From CAVRUD01 sp963724285 (GTDB lineage Bacteria; Chloroflexota; Chloroflexia; Thermomicrobiales; UBA6265): 64,000 nucleotides of DNA. Of the stretch, positions 43,886 through 53,914 are shown in pieces (the stretch's first letter is position 1; each line of letters begins with the position of its first letter). A program made the translations under genes and the position numbers. The notes beneath the pieces were generated by a model. It was not told the DNA's origin, ran no database searches, and saw nothing but the letters and a program-made list of their open reading frames with translations. Location: assembly GCA_963724285.1 (NCBI GenBank), contig CAVRUD010000029.1, forward strand, positions 445,617-509,616, written 5' to 3'.

Positions 43886-46289
43886 CTACTGCTCGCGAAG
43901 CCGGGCAACGGTGGCGCCGTCTCCACCTTGTTCGCGTGGTGCAAGTTCCGAGCTGGTGACGACCGGATGGCCGCGGAGGTGCTCACGCACGACCTCGCGC
44001 AGAGCCCCGGTTCCCTTTCCATGGATGATCCGCACCCATGGCAGACCCGATCGAAACGCACTTTCGAGATATCGCTCGATCAGATCGGGCACTTCGGCCG
44101 CTCGATGACCGCGGATATCGATCTCCATTGGCACGAATTCGGTCGGGGGGCTGAAGACCACCTTTTCTTGCGCCGGCTGGACTCGTCCGAGTCGGGTCAG
44201 CGCTTCCAGCGGCTGCCTCATCTTGAGGGCGCCCATCTGCACCTCGGCGATACCGTCCTCGACCGCGACGACTTCAGCCTCCTGTCCCAGCGGCACGACG
44301 GTAACCCGGTCTCCTGGTTTGATCGCCCGGCCGGCCGCCGCCCCAAGTGGAGCAGCCCGGCGAATCCGCTCTCGCTTGAAGGTGCGAACCGACTCTGATG
44401 CCTGTTCGACCTCCTGGCGCCGCTGCTCAACGTGCTCGCGGGTAACCGCGATCATCTCCCGATCGCGCTGAAGCTTGCGCAGGGCATCCCTCGCCTGTGT
44501 CAACTCGTGCTCGGCTTCGGCGAGGGCTTCCTCGCGGGCCGCCTGACGCTGTTGCTCGGCCTCCCGAAGCGCCCGAGCACTCAGGAGCCGGAGCTGTTTG
44601 GCGTCCTCTTCCGCCGATTTGGCACGGGCAAGCGAGGCATCGACCTCTTCCCGGCGTTTGCGGATGTCCTGGAGAACCTCTTCAACTCGTAACTCATTCG
44701 GATCGAGCAACGTCGATGCGTCGGAGACGATCTCACCGGGCATGCCCAGGCGTCGGGCAATCGCAAGCGCATTCGACCGTCCGGGAGTACCGATCGACAG
44801 CCGATAGGTGGGAGAGAGCGTCGCCAGATCGAACTCGACGCTGGCGTTCTCGACGCCGGGGGTCGCATAGGCATACGCCTTGACCTCGGAATAATGGGTC
44901 GTGGCGATGACGAGCGGGCCGCGTTCGAGGAGGTGAGAGATGAGCGCTCTCGCCAGCGCCGAACCCTCCGATGGATCGGTGCCTGCTCCGAGCTCATCCA
45001 ACAGCACAAGGCTGTCCGCGGTGACATGCTCGAGCATGCCGATAACGGTCCGCATGTGGGCAGAGAAGGTCGACAGACTCTGGGCGATGCTCTGCTCGTC
45101 GCCAATGTCGGCAAAAACTGCCGGAAAGACACTGATGATCGAGGTGTCATCGGCCGGCAAGAAGAGTCCTGTCTGGGCCATGAGCGAGAGCAAGCCAACC
45201 GTCTTGAGCGCGACCGTCTTGCCGCCGGTGTTTGGGCCGGTAATGAGCAGCACCCGGTAGTTTGCTCCAAGCTCGACGGTGATCGGCACGACCGTGGCTG
45301 GGTCCAGGAGCGGATGACGGGCGCGAACGAGCCGCACGCGGTGAGTCGGATGACCGTTGGGCGCCTGGTGGGGCCCGACCCAGATCTCAGGCCGGGTCGC
45401 TCGCATTTCGAATGATAGTCGTGCCTTCGCCATCGCCAGATCTATAGCGGCAACGGCGTCGACGGACGTGAGCAACTCTTCGGCCCTGCTACCAACCTTC
45501 TGGGAAAGACCGTCGAGGATTCGATCGACCTCGTGCTGTTCGGCAACCTGGTGTTCGCGCCATGTGTTGTTGAGCTCAACAATCTCTAGCGGCTCGATGA
45601 ACAGCGTTTGGCCGCTCGCCGACGTGTCGTGGACAACACCCTGAACCTGACCGCGAGCATCGGAGCGGACTGGGATCACGTATCGCCCATCGCGCATGGT
45701 TACGAGCGAGTCCTGGAGCGCGGTCGAGTACTTTCCACCGGCCACAAGTGAGTTCACCCGGTCCATCAAGCGGGAGTGAGCTATGCGCACGTCGCGCCGG
45801 ATGCGGGCTAGTTCGGGGCTCGCCGTGTCGAGCACATCCGCCCGTGGGCCGATCGACCGGCCGATATCGGTCTGGAGGTCGGGGAGATCGGCAAGATGAT
45901 CGACGAACTCGAGCAGGGACGCGAAGCGCGGCTCGACATCCGGGCAGCCGGAGAAACGACCGCCGCAACTCCCGTGAAGCGTTGACCGTGTCAAGCACGA
46001 GCAACAGCTCAGCCGGTTGCAGACGTCCACCCTTCTCGGCCCGCTCCACCAGATCGCGGATGTCCCGCGGACCACCGATGTTGATATCGGGGAAGTTCGT
46101 CAGAAGATCGACGGCCTCGGCGGTGACGCCAAGCAGGTAGCGGACGGTCTCGACGTCGCCCGACGGCCCAAGCTCCCGGGCACGCTCGGCGGCCACGCTG
46201 AAGCGGCAGCGCTGCGCGAGGCGAACGAGGATCTGTTCAAAATCAAGTTTTCGCAGTACCGATGACATGACGGAGGGTTGGTCGTCCAC
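43886..46289 (-). CDS. mutS2: Endonuclease MutS2 (one frameshift in this sequence)
   Basis: MutS2 is a MutS-like ATPase with a C-terminal Smr nuclease, linked to suppression of recombination and to rescue of collided ribosomes. The N-terminus reads 'VLRKLDFEQILVRLAQRC' from a GTG at 46289. At about 45957 one extra base shifts the frame; removing it joins 'SRELRRSF' to 'SGCPDVEPRFASLLEF'. The rest is intact: Walker A 'ITGPNTGGKTVALKTVGL', Walker B 'LVLLDELGAGTDPSEGSAL', a long coiled coil and Smr motifs 'EIDIRGHRAAEV' and 'RIIHGKGTGALREVV'. The restored protein is about 800 residues, normal for the family. A sequencing error is the likely cause. Confidence 0.92.
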
Positions 46290-46416
46290 GAAGGTTTGCC
46301 TCTTGGATGGATGCTAAAACGCGGATGTCCTCGGAAGTGGGGCAACCGGCGTAATGGTAGCAACATACCGGGGTCGCGGAATGCTGAAAATTGAACCGGA
46401 AAATGCGAACATCTGG

Positions 46417-46446
46417 TTGACACGAACAAACGTTCGTTCTTATAAT
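46417..46446 (+). promoter_or_regulatory. lexA promoter with LexA operator (SOS box) in the spacer
   Basis: TTGACA (46417-46422) and TATAAT (46441-46446) are perfect -35 and -10 hexamers, 18 bp apart. The spacer begins with CGAACAAACGTTCG (46423-46436), which fits the Gram-positive/actinobacterial SOS box CGAAC-N4-GTTCG. LexA bound here would block RNA polymerase, giving autorepression. The lexA start codon lies about 70 bp downstream. Confidence 0.92.
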
Positions 46447-46514
46447 GCGGCCAGCAACTGCTTCTGCTTCGCCCCAGCCGTGGGTTGGGTCCGCCCACGA
46501 CGAGAGGACGTCCG

Positions 46515-47153
46515 ATGAAAGACCTTTCCCGTCGCCAGTCCGCCATCCTCGACTTCATCGAGGGCTTTCTGGCGGAAAATGACTTCCCGCCTACCATCCG
46601 AGATATCCAGCGTGAACTGGGGATCTCCTCGACGAGCGTGGTCGACTACAACCTCAAGGTGCTCGAAGAGCGCTCCCTCATCCGCCGCAACCGTAACATC
46701 TCCCGGGGGATCGAGGTTGTTGGCCGATCCGGCTCACGCCGGCGGACCGTGTCGATCCCGGTCATCGGTCAGATCGCCGCGGGCTTGCCGATCCCGGTGC
46801 CGGACGACTCGATTCCAGCCGACGGCGGCGAGGCGATCGAGCTGAGCCACGAACTCGTGCCCGACGGTGGCCGTGGCCTGTTCGCCCTCCGGGTCAAGGG
46901 ACACTCGATGGTCGACGCCTTGATCAACGACGGCGATATCGTCCTATTGCGCCGGCAAGAGACCTGTGAGAACGGTGAGACTGTTGCGGTCTGGCTGCGT
47001 GATCAGAAAGAAACCACCCTCAAGAAGTTCTACCTCGAGGGCGATCAGGTCCGCCTCCAGCCCGCGAACGTGACCATGGATCCGATCTACACCGCCGCCA
47101 ACAACGTCGAGATCCAGGGCAAGCTCATCACGGTTGTCCGCTCCGTCGTGTAG
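46515..47153 (+). CDS. lexA: LexA repressor
   Basis: The 212-residue protein represses the SOS regulon and cleaves itself when RecA is activated. The winged-helix N-terminus is 'LSRRQSAILDFIEGFL...PPTIRDIQRELGISSTSVV'. The cleavage site is Ala89-Gly90 in 'GQIAAGLPIPV', and the catalytic dyad is Ser131 ('VKGHSMVDALI') and Lys170 ('ETTLKKFYLEG'). The ATG at 46515 is preceded by GAGAGGA. A perfect LexA operator lies inside its promoter. mutS2 is transcribed divergently from the same region. Confidence 0.96.
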   Translation: MKDLSRRQSAILDFIEGFLAENDFPPTIRDIQRELGISSTSVVDYNLKVLEERSLIRRNRNISRGIEVVGRSGSRRRTVSIPVIGQIAAGLPIPVPDDSIPADGGEAIELSHELVPDGGRGLFALRVKGHSMVDALINDGDIVLLRRQETCENGETVAVWLRDQKETTLKKFYLEGDQVRLQPANVTMDPIYTAANNVEIQGKLITVVRSVV

Positions 47154-47181
47154 TTCTGCTAATACCCCACAAGTCGATTGA

Positions 47182-47210
47182 CCGCCCTGCTTCACAGCAG
47201 GGCGGTTTTT
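47182..47210 (+). terminator. Intrinsic terminator after lexA
   Basis: CCGCCCTGC/GCAGGGCGG form a perfect 9-bp stem with loop TTCACA, followed directly by TTTTT. It lies 28 bp after the lexA stop. Confidence 0.9.
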
Positions 47211-47315
47211 GGTTAAGTTCGCTAGAAGGGGCAACCGGTGCCAGTGATATACTCGCCGTTTAGCATTTGGCATAGGCTCGAATCGCAGAACGCCATCCAG
47301 GAAGGGCCGTAGTCC

Positions 47316-47933
47316 GTGGAATACCCATTCCTAACCGGTCTAGGACTGGCCGCTCCCGCGGGCCTAAACGCCTACATCCCTCTGTTGATCGTCGCGTTGT
47401 TCGACCGGTTCACGTCCCACATCGACCTTGACAGCCCATTCGACTTCCTCAGCTCGACCTGGGGCATAGTCATTCTGACGCTTCTGATTACAGTCGAGGT
47501 CATCGTTGACAAGATTCCTGGTATCGATCACCTCAACGATCTGATTCAGTCAGTCATCCGACCCGCGGCCGGCGCCTTCCTGATGATGGCAGCCAACAGC
47601 GATGGCGGCAGTCTCAATCCGGTCGGGGCGATGTTCATCGGCCTGGTAGTGGCCGGTGGGGTGCACGCCGGTAAGGCTTTAAGTAGGCCCGCGGTCACCG
47701 TCACCACCGGGGGCCTAGGCAATCCGATTGTGAGCATCGCCGAGGATGGGCTGGCGGCTCTGACGGCGATCACCGCCGTGCTGGCCCCCCTCCTGGTCCC
47801 GGTATTTATCATGTTGATTTTGCTCGCGATCGCGTTGGGCATGCGCCACGCGAACCGGCTCCGTCGACGTGTGAGTCCGCAATCCCTCCAACCATCGGTC
47901 CCGACCGGCCCCAGCTCAACCTTGCGTCGGTAA
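47316..47933 (+). CDS. DUF4126 integral membrane protein
   Basis: The 205-residue protein begins 'GLGLAAPAGLNAYIPLLIVAL', the DUF4126 opening, and has about five membrane segments with 'TVEVIVDKIPGIDHLNDLIQSVIRP' in the first loop, another family hallmark. A Gly/Ala-rich segment and a basic C-terminal tail follow. Function is unknown; distant relatives are described as membrane proteins with inverted repeats. It starts at a GTG after AGGAAGGG and stands alone after the lexA terminator. Confidence 0.8.
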   Translation: MEYPFLTGLGLAAPAGLNAYIPLLIVALFDRFTSHIDLDSPFDFLSSTWGIVILTLLITVEVIVDKIPGIDHLNDLIQSVIRPAAGAFLMMAANSDGGSLNPVGAMFIGLVVAGGVHAGKALSRPAVTVTTGGLGNPIVSIAEDGLAALTAITAVLAPLLVPVFIMLILLAIALGMRHANRLRRRVSPQSLQPSVPTGPSSTLRR

Positions 47934-47997
47934 GACTCAACCTTTACAATACAATGTAGTTAGATGTTTGCCCTTCTCGCGTCTGGAGGCGGTTGCG

Positions 47998-49085
47998 ATG
48001 CCGTCAGTGCAGTTCAAGGATTACTACAAAACACTCGGTGTCCCCAAAACGGCTGCGGAAAGCGACATCAAGGCCGCCTACCGCAAGCTTGCGAAGCAAT
48101 ATCATCCGGACCGTAACCCCGGAAGTCTCTCCGCGGAAGACCGATTTAAAGAGATCAACGAAGCCAACGAAGTGCTGACCGATCCGGCAAAGCGGAAGCT
48201 CTACGACCGGTACGGTGAAGACTGGCAGCACTACCAGGCGGCGGGATTCACCGGCTCCGAACCGCGATCTCGCGGCTCCTCCGGCTCGAGCGCGGGGGCG
48301 GATGACTTCGGCACGTGGTTCGCTCGCCAGAATGGCTCGTCCACCCGGTTCGACGATGGCGTGTTCCAGACAGAGTTCCGGACCGGATCCGGCGGTTTCT
48401 CCGATTTTTCCAGACGCTCTTTGGGGGCGGCCGCTCCGCGCCCCGCGAGCCGGCTCCACGCCGCAAGCAAGGGTCAACTCTCGAAGTCGACATTACCGTC
48501 TCGTTCGACGAGGCGTATCGCGGGTCGACCCGCACGTTTGACGTGCAGTCGGACGAGATCTGCACAACCTGCGGGGGTCGGGGCTATGTCCGGGAGAACC
48601 CCTGCCCAACCTGCGACGCCACCGGCCGCGTTTCGCAGGTTCGCCAGATCGAGGTGAAGGTTCCCGCTGGGGTGGCGACTGGCTCCAAGATCCGGGTTCG
48701 CGGCCAGGGAAATCCGGGCGAAGGCGGCGCGCCCGCCGGTGACATCTTGATCAAGGTCACGGTCCAGCCCGATCCGCGCTTTGAGCGCATCGGCGACGAT
48801 TTGCGAACCGATATCGATATCCCCCTCTACACCGCGGCTCTCGGCGGCGAAGTGGTCGTTCCAACGCCTACCGGGCGCATCGCGTTGAACATTCCCGCCG
48901 AGACCCAGACCGGCAAGGTCTTCCGGATTCGCGGGAAAGGCATGCCGAAGATAAAGGGCAAGAGCCCAGACGACCGGGGCGACCTCCTTGCCCGGGCGCG
49001 CATCGCCTTGCCAACACCGCTTACCGACGAGGAGCGGAAGCAATTCGCCAGTCTGAAGAAACTGCGAGAGGCGACGACTTCCTAG
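47998..49085 (+). CDS. DnaJ-like co-chaperone with a half zinc finger (one frameshift in this sequence)
   Basis: The J domain ('KDYYKTLGVPKTAAESDIKAAYRKLAKQYHPDRN') has the HPD motif that stimulates DnaK ATPase. A Gly/Ser-rich linker follows. The frame breaks at about 48404: GATTTTTCC needs one more T to read DFFQTLFGGG, after which the CTD substrate-binding region continues ('VDITVSFDEAYRGSTRTF', 'VKVPAGVATGSKIRVRGQG'). The restored length is about 362 residues. Only two CxxC motifs are present ('CTTCGGRG' and 'CPTCDATG'), where full DnaJ has four, so this is neither a type I DnaJ nor a zinc-free CbpA. A homopolymer deletion explains the break. Confidence 0.87.
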
Positions 49086-49249
49086 CGCGAGCCTGCCGCT
49101 GCTCGAACGCCGACACATGCGCCCAGGTTTCTTACCCTCGGGTATAGTGAACCGCCGGGCGCCTTTGGACTTTTCCGAGCCTTCGCCGGGTTGACCGTCA
49201 ACGCGAACTGGGACCGCGCCGCCCGAACTCACCTGAAGGACAACGACGA

Positions 49250-50542
49250 ATGCCCGCGACGATCATTCTTGGAGGCCAATGGGGCGACGAAGGCAAGGGC
49301 AAGCTGACCGACACCCTCGCCTCGACTGCCCAAATGGTGGTTCGCGCCAATGGCGGCAGCAATGCCGGCCACACGGTTGTCGTCGGGTCCGAAACCTACA
49401 AATTCCACCTCATCCCCTCCGGAATCCTCAATCCAGGGTGCACCTGCGTCATCGCCGCCGGGACCGTGGTCAACCCGGAATCTCTCCTGCGCGAACTGGA
49501 TGAGCTGGGATCTCGCGGGATCGACCTCTCCAATCTGCGCATCTCCGATCGCGCCCACCTCCTTCTGCCCTACCACCCGATCATCGACCGGGCGGAAGAG
49601 GCGCGGCGAGAAGATGAAGGCATTGGCACCACCCTGACCGGCAACGGCCCCGCCTACGCCGACAAAGTCTCGCGACACGGCATTCGGATGGCGGACCTCA
49701 CCGACGAGAAGGTCCTGCGGCGCAAGCTCCTCCGCGAGATCGACTCGAAGAACCAGGTGCTCGCCTCCGTTTATGGTCAGCCGGTCCTCGATTACGACAC
49801 GACGCTCATGACGCTGCTGGCTTGTGCGGAGCGCATTCGTCCGAGCATCGCACCAGCCGAAGAACTGCTCCAGGACGCGCTGGCGGCGGGCGCAGAGATC
49901 CTGATCGAGTGTGCGCAAGGCGCAATGCTCGACATCGACTACGGCACCTACCCTTATGTCACGTCTTCCTCCCCGACAGCCGCCGGGGCCTGCCAGGCGG
50001 CCGGGGTCGCGCCGAACCAGGTTGGTCGAGTCATCGCCGTGTACAAGGCATACAGCACCCGCGTTGGCAGCGGCCCGATGCCGACCGAACTGACGGATGA
50101 CATTGGCAACACCATCCGCGAGCGCGGCCGGGAATATGGCACCACGACGGGCAGGCCCAGGCGCACCGGCTGGTTCGACGCAGTTGCCGGCCGCCGGGTC
50201 GCCCGGCTCAATGGCGTTACCGAGGTCGCGCTGACCCTTCTCGACGTGCTGGATGTCTTCCCGGAGATCAAGATCGGGACGGCTTACCGCATTAGTGGCA
50301 ACGAGGTCCGCCACCTTCCAGCCCGCGAAGACCAGCTTGCCCTCGCCCAACCAACCTTCGAGACGGTACCAGGCTGGGAAACGCCGACCAGCGATGCGCG
50401 CACTGGGTCAGACTTGCCGGACGGCGCAAGAGCATACATCGAGTCAATCGAGCGGCACATCGGCGCACGGATCACGATGGTTGGGGTTGGTCCAGCGCGG
50501 GAACAATTGGTCTCATTGGGCCAGCCAGCCGGCGTTCGGTAG
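49250..50542 (+). CDS. purA: Adenylosuccinate synthetase
   Basis: PurA joins IMP and aspartate with GTP, the first step from IMP to AMP. The 430-residue protein starts 'IILGGQWGDEGKGKLTD', the GTP-binding loop with the catalytic Asp and the Lys. Other blocks are 'NGGSNAGHTVV' (His catalytic), 'TLTGNGPAYADKVSRHG', 'ILIECAQGAMLDIDYGTYP' and 'GRPRRTGWFDAVAG'. Length is normal. The ATG has GAAGGA upstream. It converges with gpsA, with 6 bp between stops. Confidence 0.96.
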   Translation: MPATIILGGQWGDEGKGKLTDTLASTAQMVVRANGGSNAGHTVVVGSETYKFHLIPSGILNPGCTCVIAAGTVVNPESLLRELDELGSRGIDLSNLRISDRAHLLLPYHPIIDRAEEARREDEGIGTTLTGNGPAYADKVSRHGIRMADLTDEKVLRRKLLREIDSKNQVLASVYGQPVLDYDTTLMTLLACAERIRPSIAPAEELLQDALAAGAEILIECAQGAMLDIDYGTYPYVTSSSPTAAGACQAAGVAPNQVGRVIAVYKAYSTRVGSGPMPTELTDDIGNTIRERGREYGTTTGRPRRTGWFDAVAGRRVARLNGVTEVALTLLDVLDVFPEIKIGTAYRISGNEVRHLPAREDQLALAQPTFETVPGWETPTSDARTGSDLPDGARAYIESIERHIGARITMVGVGPAREQLVSLGQPAGVR

Positions 50543-50548
50543 ACAGGG

Positions 50549-51589
50549 TCAGGATGACTCCCCTGGCCGGCTGGCCAGCAAAGACCGCAATGCCCCCAGC
50601 TCATGCGTGGCTTCGCGGCTCATCAAGGCGGCAATGGCTTCCAGGGCAGACGTCCCCTCGAACAGCACCCGATGGAGCTGCTCGGTGATGGGCAATTCAA
50701 CCCTCAGACGCCGTCCGAGTTCCCACGCCGCCTCCGTGGTGTCGATCCCTTCGGCCACCTCGGCCATACCTGCGCGAATTTCGGCAAGGTCGCGGCCCTT
50801 CGCCAGCTCTTCGCCAACGCGATGGTTGCGGCTGAGGGAGCTAGCGCAGGTGGCAATGAGGTCGCCGATGCCGGAGAGACCCGCGAAGGTCATCGGGTCG
50901 GCGCCCGCCGCGACTCCAAGCCGGGCGATCTCGGCGATCCCTCTGGTGATGAACGCCGCTTTGGCGTTGTCCCCCGCCCCCATCCCGTCGGCTATCCCCG
51001 CGCCGATCGCGACGATGTTCTTGAGCGCACCGCCCATCTCAACCCCGACGACATCCTCGTTGGTGTAACACCGGAACTGAGCGGACATCAACGCCTCTCG
51101 GACCCGCTCCGAAGCGTCGGTCTCAGGGCTGGCTATCACGGTTGTTGCCGGTTTACCTGCCGCAATCTCCCGCGCCAGATTTGGTCCGGAGATGGCGCAA
51201 ATGCGGGAGGTGGGCAACTCCTCGGCCAGGACCTGCGACATCCGGAGTAACGATCCCCGCTCCAAGCCCTTGGCGGCGCTCGCGATTACTGCGTCGCCGG
51301 CGTACGGCCTGATCGCGACAGCGTTTGCCCGCATGGTTTGGCTCGGGACCGCAAGGATGATGACACCCGCCTGCGCGACGGCATCGGAGAGTTGGCTATT
51401 GATCTGGACTTCGGCAGGAAGCTGTACGTCGGGCAACCGATTGGGGTTACGCCGCGTCGTCCGTATTTCTTCCGCTACCGCCGGATCGCGGACGAACAGG
51501 GTCGCCTGATTCCCGGCGCGTGCCGCGAGCACTGCCAGCGTCGTCCCCCAGGCACCCGATCCAATGACCGTGACTCGTCGTGATGACAT
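50549..51589 (-). CDS. gpsA: Glycerol-3-phosphate dehydrogenase [NAD(P)+]
   Basis: GpsA makes sn-glycerol 3-phosphate for phospholipids. The 346-residue protein has an N-terminal Rossmann loop 'VIGSGAWGTTLAVLAA', the 'SAAKGLERGSLLRMSQVL' block with the catalytic Lys region, 'ICAISGPNLAREIAAGKP' and 'ALKNIVAIGAGIADGMGAGDNAKAAFITRG', which is diagnostic. Length is normal. A divergent fabZ gene lies about 105 bp upstream, so both neighbours serve lipid synthesis. Confidence 0.95.
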   Translation of the reverse strand: MSSRRVTVIGSGAWGTTLAVLAARAGNQATLFVRDPAVAEEIRTTRRNPNRLPDVQLPAEVQINSQLSDAVAQAGVIILAVPSQTMRANAVAIRPYAGDAVIASAAKGLERGSLLRMSQVLAEELPTSRICAISGPNLAREIAAGKPATTVIASPETDASERVREALMSAQFRCYTNEDVVGVEMGGALKNIVAIGAGIADGMGAGDNAKAAFITRGIAEIARLGVAAGADPMTFAGLSGIGDLIATCASSLSRNHRVGEELAKGRDLAEIRAGMAEVAEGIDTTEAAWELGRRLRVELPITEQLHRVLFEGTSALEAIAALMSREATHELGALRSLLASRPGESS

Positions 51590-51695
51590 GTGGTCCGCTC
51601 CCGCTGCGGTTGTCGTTGACGCATCGTCTAGGCGATTCTAGACTCCCGGGTCGCCGGGGCGGGCGGTCAATGGGCGGATGTGGCTGGAGGAGATG

Positions 51696-52157
51696 ATGTC
51701 TGACTCACCGACGATCTTGGACAGCGTGCAAATCCAGGAGATCATCCCGCACCGCTCCCCGTTCCTGCTCGTCGACCGGATCGTTGCGTTGGAGCCGGGT
51801 CAGCGCGCCGTCGGGATCAAGAACGTCACATCGACCGAAGCTCACTTCCAGGGCCACTTCCCAGCGTACCCCGTAATGCCGGGGGTGCTGATCGTCGAGG
51901 CAATCGCCCAGACCGGTTGCGTCGCGGTGCTTGTCCAGGACGAGATGAAGGGGAAGCTCGTCCTGTTCGCCGGGATCGACAAGGTACGGTTCAAGCGGCA
52001 GGTCAAGCCGGGCGACGTCCTCCGCATGGAGGTTACGCTCGGCCAGTTCCGGCGAAACATCGGCACTGGAACCGGCACGGCGACCGTTGACGGCGAGGTC
52101 GCGTGCACCGCCGAGCTGACGTTTGCCATCGTGCCGTCACCGCCGGCCATGATTTAG
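51696..52157 (+). CDS. fabZ: (3R)-hydroxyacyl-ACP dehydratase
   Basis: FabZ dehydrates beta-hydroxyacyl-ACP in fatty acid synthesis. The 153-residue hot-dog protein has 'IIPHRSPFLLVDRI', the active-site block 'HFQGHFPAYPVMPGVLIVEAIAQ' (catalytic His in GHFP and Glu in VEA) and 'DKVRFKRQVKPGDVL'. The ATG at 51696 has GGAGG five bases upstream; ATGs at 51678 and 51693 are also in frame. A glycosyltransferase gene starts 2 bp after its stop. Confidence 0.93.
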   Translation: MSDSPTILDSVQIQEIIPHRSPFLLVDRIVALEPGQRAVGIKNVTSTEAHFQGHFPAYPVMPGVLIVEAIAQTGCVAVLVQDEMKGKLVLFAGIDKVRFKRQVKPGDVLRMEVTLGQFRRNIGTGTGTATVDGEVACTAELTFAIVPSPPAMI

Positions 52158-52159
52158 TC

Positions 52160-53278
52160 GTGGGCGCCCGCGCGGAAGGCATCATCATCGGAATCGACGG
52201 CAGCAGATCGTCCGTCGCGCAGCGCACAGGCACCGAGAACTACACCGCGCAGATTATCAGCCACCTCGCTCAAATCGCCGCGCCCGACACCCTGCGGGTC
52301 TATCTCCGATCCGCCGGTATTCCCGATTTTCTTGGTGGCCTCCCATGCGTCGAACCGGTACCAATTCCGTTTCCGCGATTCTGGACTCACTGGCGGCTCA
52401 GCCAGGAGGTGACGCGGCGGCCTCCCGACGTGCTGTTCGTGCCGGCCCACGTCGTTCCCCTGGTTCATCCACGCACGGTCGTCACGGTTCACGACCTGGG
52501 GTATCTCCATCACCCCGATAGCCACCCGTCCGGGCAGAGACAGCTACTGGACCTGACCACCCGATGGAGCGTCCATGCGGCCCGCCACATCATCGCCATT
52601 TCAGAATCGACCCGCCGCGACCTCACCGGCGCCTACGGAGTCCCACCGCACAAGATTTCGGTGATTCCCCACGGGACCGCACCGGGCATGCAGGTCAATC
52701 AGCAGGACGTTGACGAAGTCCGGACGCGCCTGGGCCTGCCAGATCCGTTCATTCTGACTGTCGGCACGATCCAGCCGCGAAAGAACTTGCCCCGTCTGGT
52801 GGAGGCGATGAATGCCGTGGCGGAGAGCGGACTTCCGCACAGACTGGTGATCGCCGGCAAGCCGGGTTGGCTGGCGGACGACGTCTTGAAAGCCGTGAAA
52901 GCGGCCGACCACTTTGCCCGAGCCATTTACCTCGGTTACGTGTCGGAGTCAGATCTTCGCGTGCTGTATGCCGCCGCAGACGGATTTGCATTTCCGTCGC
53001 TTCACGAGGGATTCGGCCTGCCCGCGATGGACGCACTCGCGGCCGGCGTCCCCACGCTGCTCGCCGACCGATCGGCCCTGCCTGAGGTCGGCGGAGCCGC
53101 GGCGATCTATGTCAATCCAATCGACGTGGCGGAGATCGGCCGAGGACTGGTTCGCCTCTTGACCGATGCCGAGCTTCGCGCGCGCTTGCGACAGCTGGGA
53201 CCGGCGCAGGCAGAGCGATTTTCCTGGGAAGGTACTGCTGCAGCCACTCTTGCGGTCTTGAGATCCACTGCCTTCTGA
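52160..53278 (+). CDS. Glycosyltransferase, GT-B fold (GT4-like)
   Basis: From the GTG at 52160, two bases after the fabZ stop, the protein has 372 residues. The N-terminal half starts 'IIIGIDGSRSSVAQRTGTENYT' and includes 'TVVTVHDLGYLHHP'. The C-terminal half has the GT4 pattern: 'ILTVGTIQPRKNLPRLVEAM', 'RLVIAGKPGWL' and the E-x7-E donor motif in 'FPSLHEGFGLPAMDALAAGVP'. It transfers a sugar from a nucleotide donor; donor and acceptor are unknown. Alternative starts upstream would overlap fabZ. Confidence 0.87.
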   Translation: MGARAEGIIIGIDGSRSSVAQRTGTENYTAQIISHLAQIAAPDTLRVYLRSAGIPDFLGGLPCVEPVPIPFPRFWTHWRLSQEVTRRPPDVLFVPAHVVPLVHPRTVVTVHDLGYLHHPDSHPSGQRQLLDLTTRWSVHAARHIIAISESTRRDLTGAYGVPPHKISVIPHGTAPGMQVNQQDVDEVRTRLGLPDPFILTVGTIQPRKNLPRLVEAMNAVAESGLPHRLVIAGKPGWLADDVLKAVKAADHFARAIYLGYVSESDLRVLYAAADGFAFPSLHEGFGLPAMDALAAGVPTLLADRSALPEVGGAAAIYVNPIDVAEIGRGLVRLLTDAELRARLRQLGPAQAERFSWEGTAAATLAVLRSTAF

Positions 53279-53369
53279 TCAGCCACAAGCCCAATCAATT
53301 CCGCCAGTAAGGTATGCTCCAGACTGGACCCGACCGAGTGGCGCGGTCCTTGCATTGTGAGGACGTCGA

Positions 53370-53889
53370 TGGCCGCATCTGCTCGACTCATCGGCGCAAT
53401 TTTGCTTGGCGCCGGGCTGTTTCTCGCGATCGTCGTCCCGCTCTGGTTGTACCTGGGGACGGAAGAGGGCACCTTGGAGGGCACTGGCGCCCTGTTTGGT
53501 TTGGCCTTCTTTTCCTCGTTCTGGTGATCCCCCTGGTTGGTGGCGGCCTGTACTTTCTCCGCCGAGGGGTGGCTGAGGCAAAGGATCTGGCCAAGGTTGC
53601 CGAACAACGCAAACTCCTTGGAATCGTCAGCACCCGCGGCCAGGTCGCCATCTCTGAGCTCGTTCTTGACCTCAACTCGACCAAAGAGCGGGTTCAGTCC
53701 GATATTTACGACCTCGTCAATCGCGGCCTGTTCAGCGGGTACGTCGACTGGACGAAGGGGATGCTCTATTCCGTCGACGCCCGCCGGCTTCAGGGCAAGG
53801 AGCATTGCCCAAACTGCGGCGGGCAGGTCCAGCTCGCAGGCAAGGGCATGATCAAGTGCCCCTACTGCGGGGCCGAGATCTTCCTGTAA
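53370..53889 (+). CDS. Two-helix membrane protein with winged-helix-like and zinc-ribbon domains (one frameshift)
   Basis: The ATG at 53370 follows GTGAGGA. The first frame gives one membrane helix ('IGAILLGAGLFLAIVVPLWLYL') and then TEEGTLEGTGALFG; at about 53500 one extra base shifts the frame to a second helix ('LLFLVLVIPLVGGGLYFL'). The remaining cytoplasmic part is 'KLLGIVSTRGQVAISELVLDLN...VQSDIYDLVNRGLFSGYVDW', which looks like a winged helix, and ends with a zinc ribbon (CPNCGG and CPYCGAE). The total is about 172 residues. It heads a cluster with a helical protein, PspA and an SPFH protein. Function is inferred only from that context. Confidence 0.7.
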
Positions 53890-53914
53890 GTCCATTCGGC
53901 ACAAGGAGGCCAAT

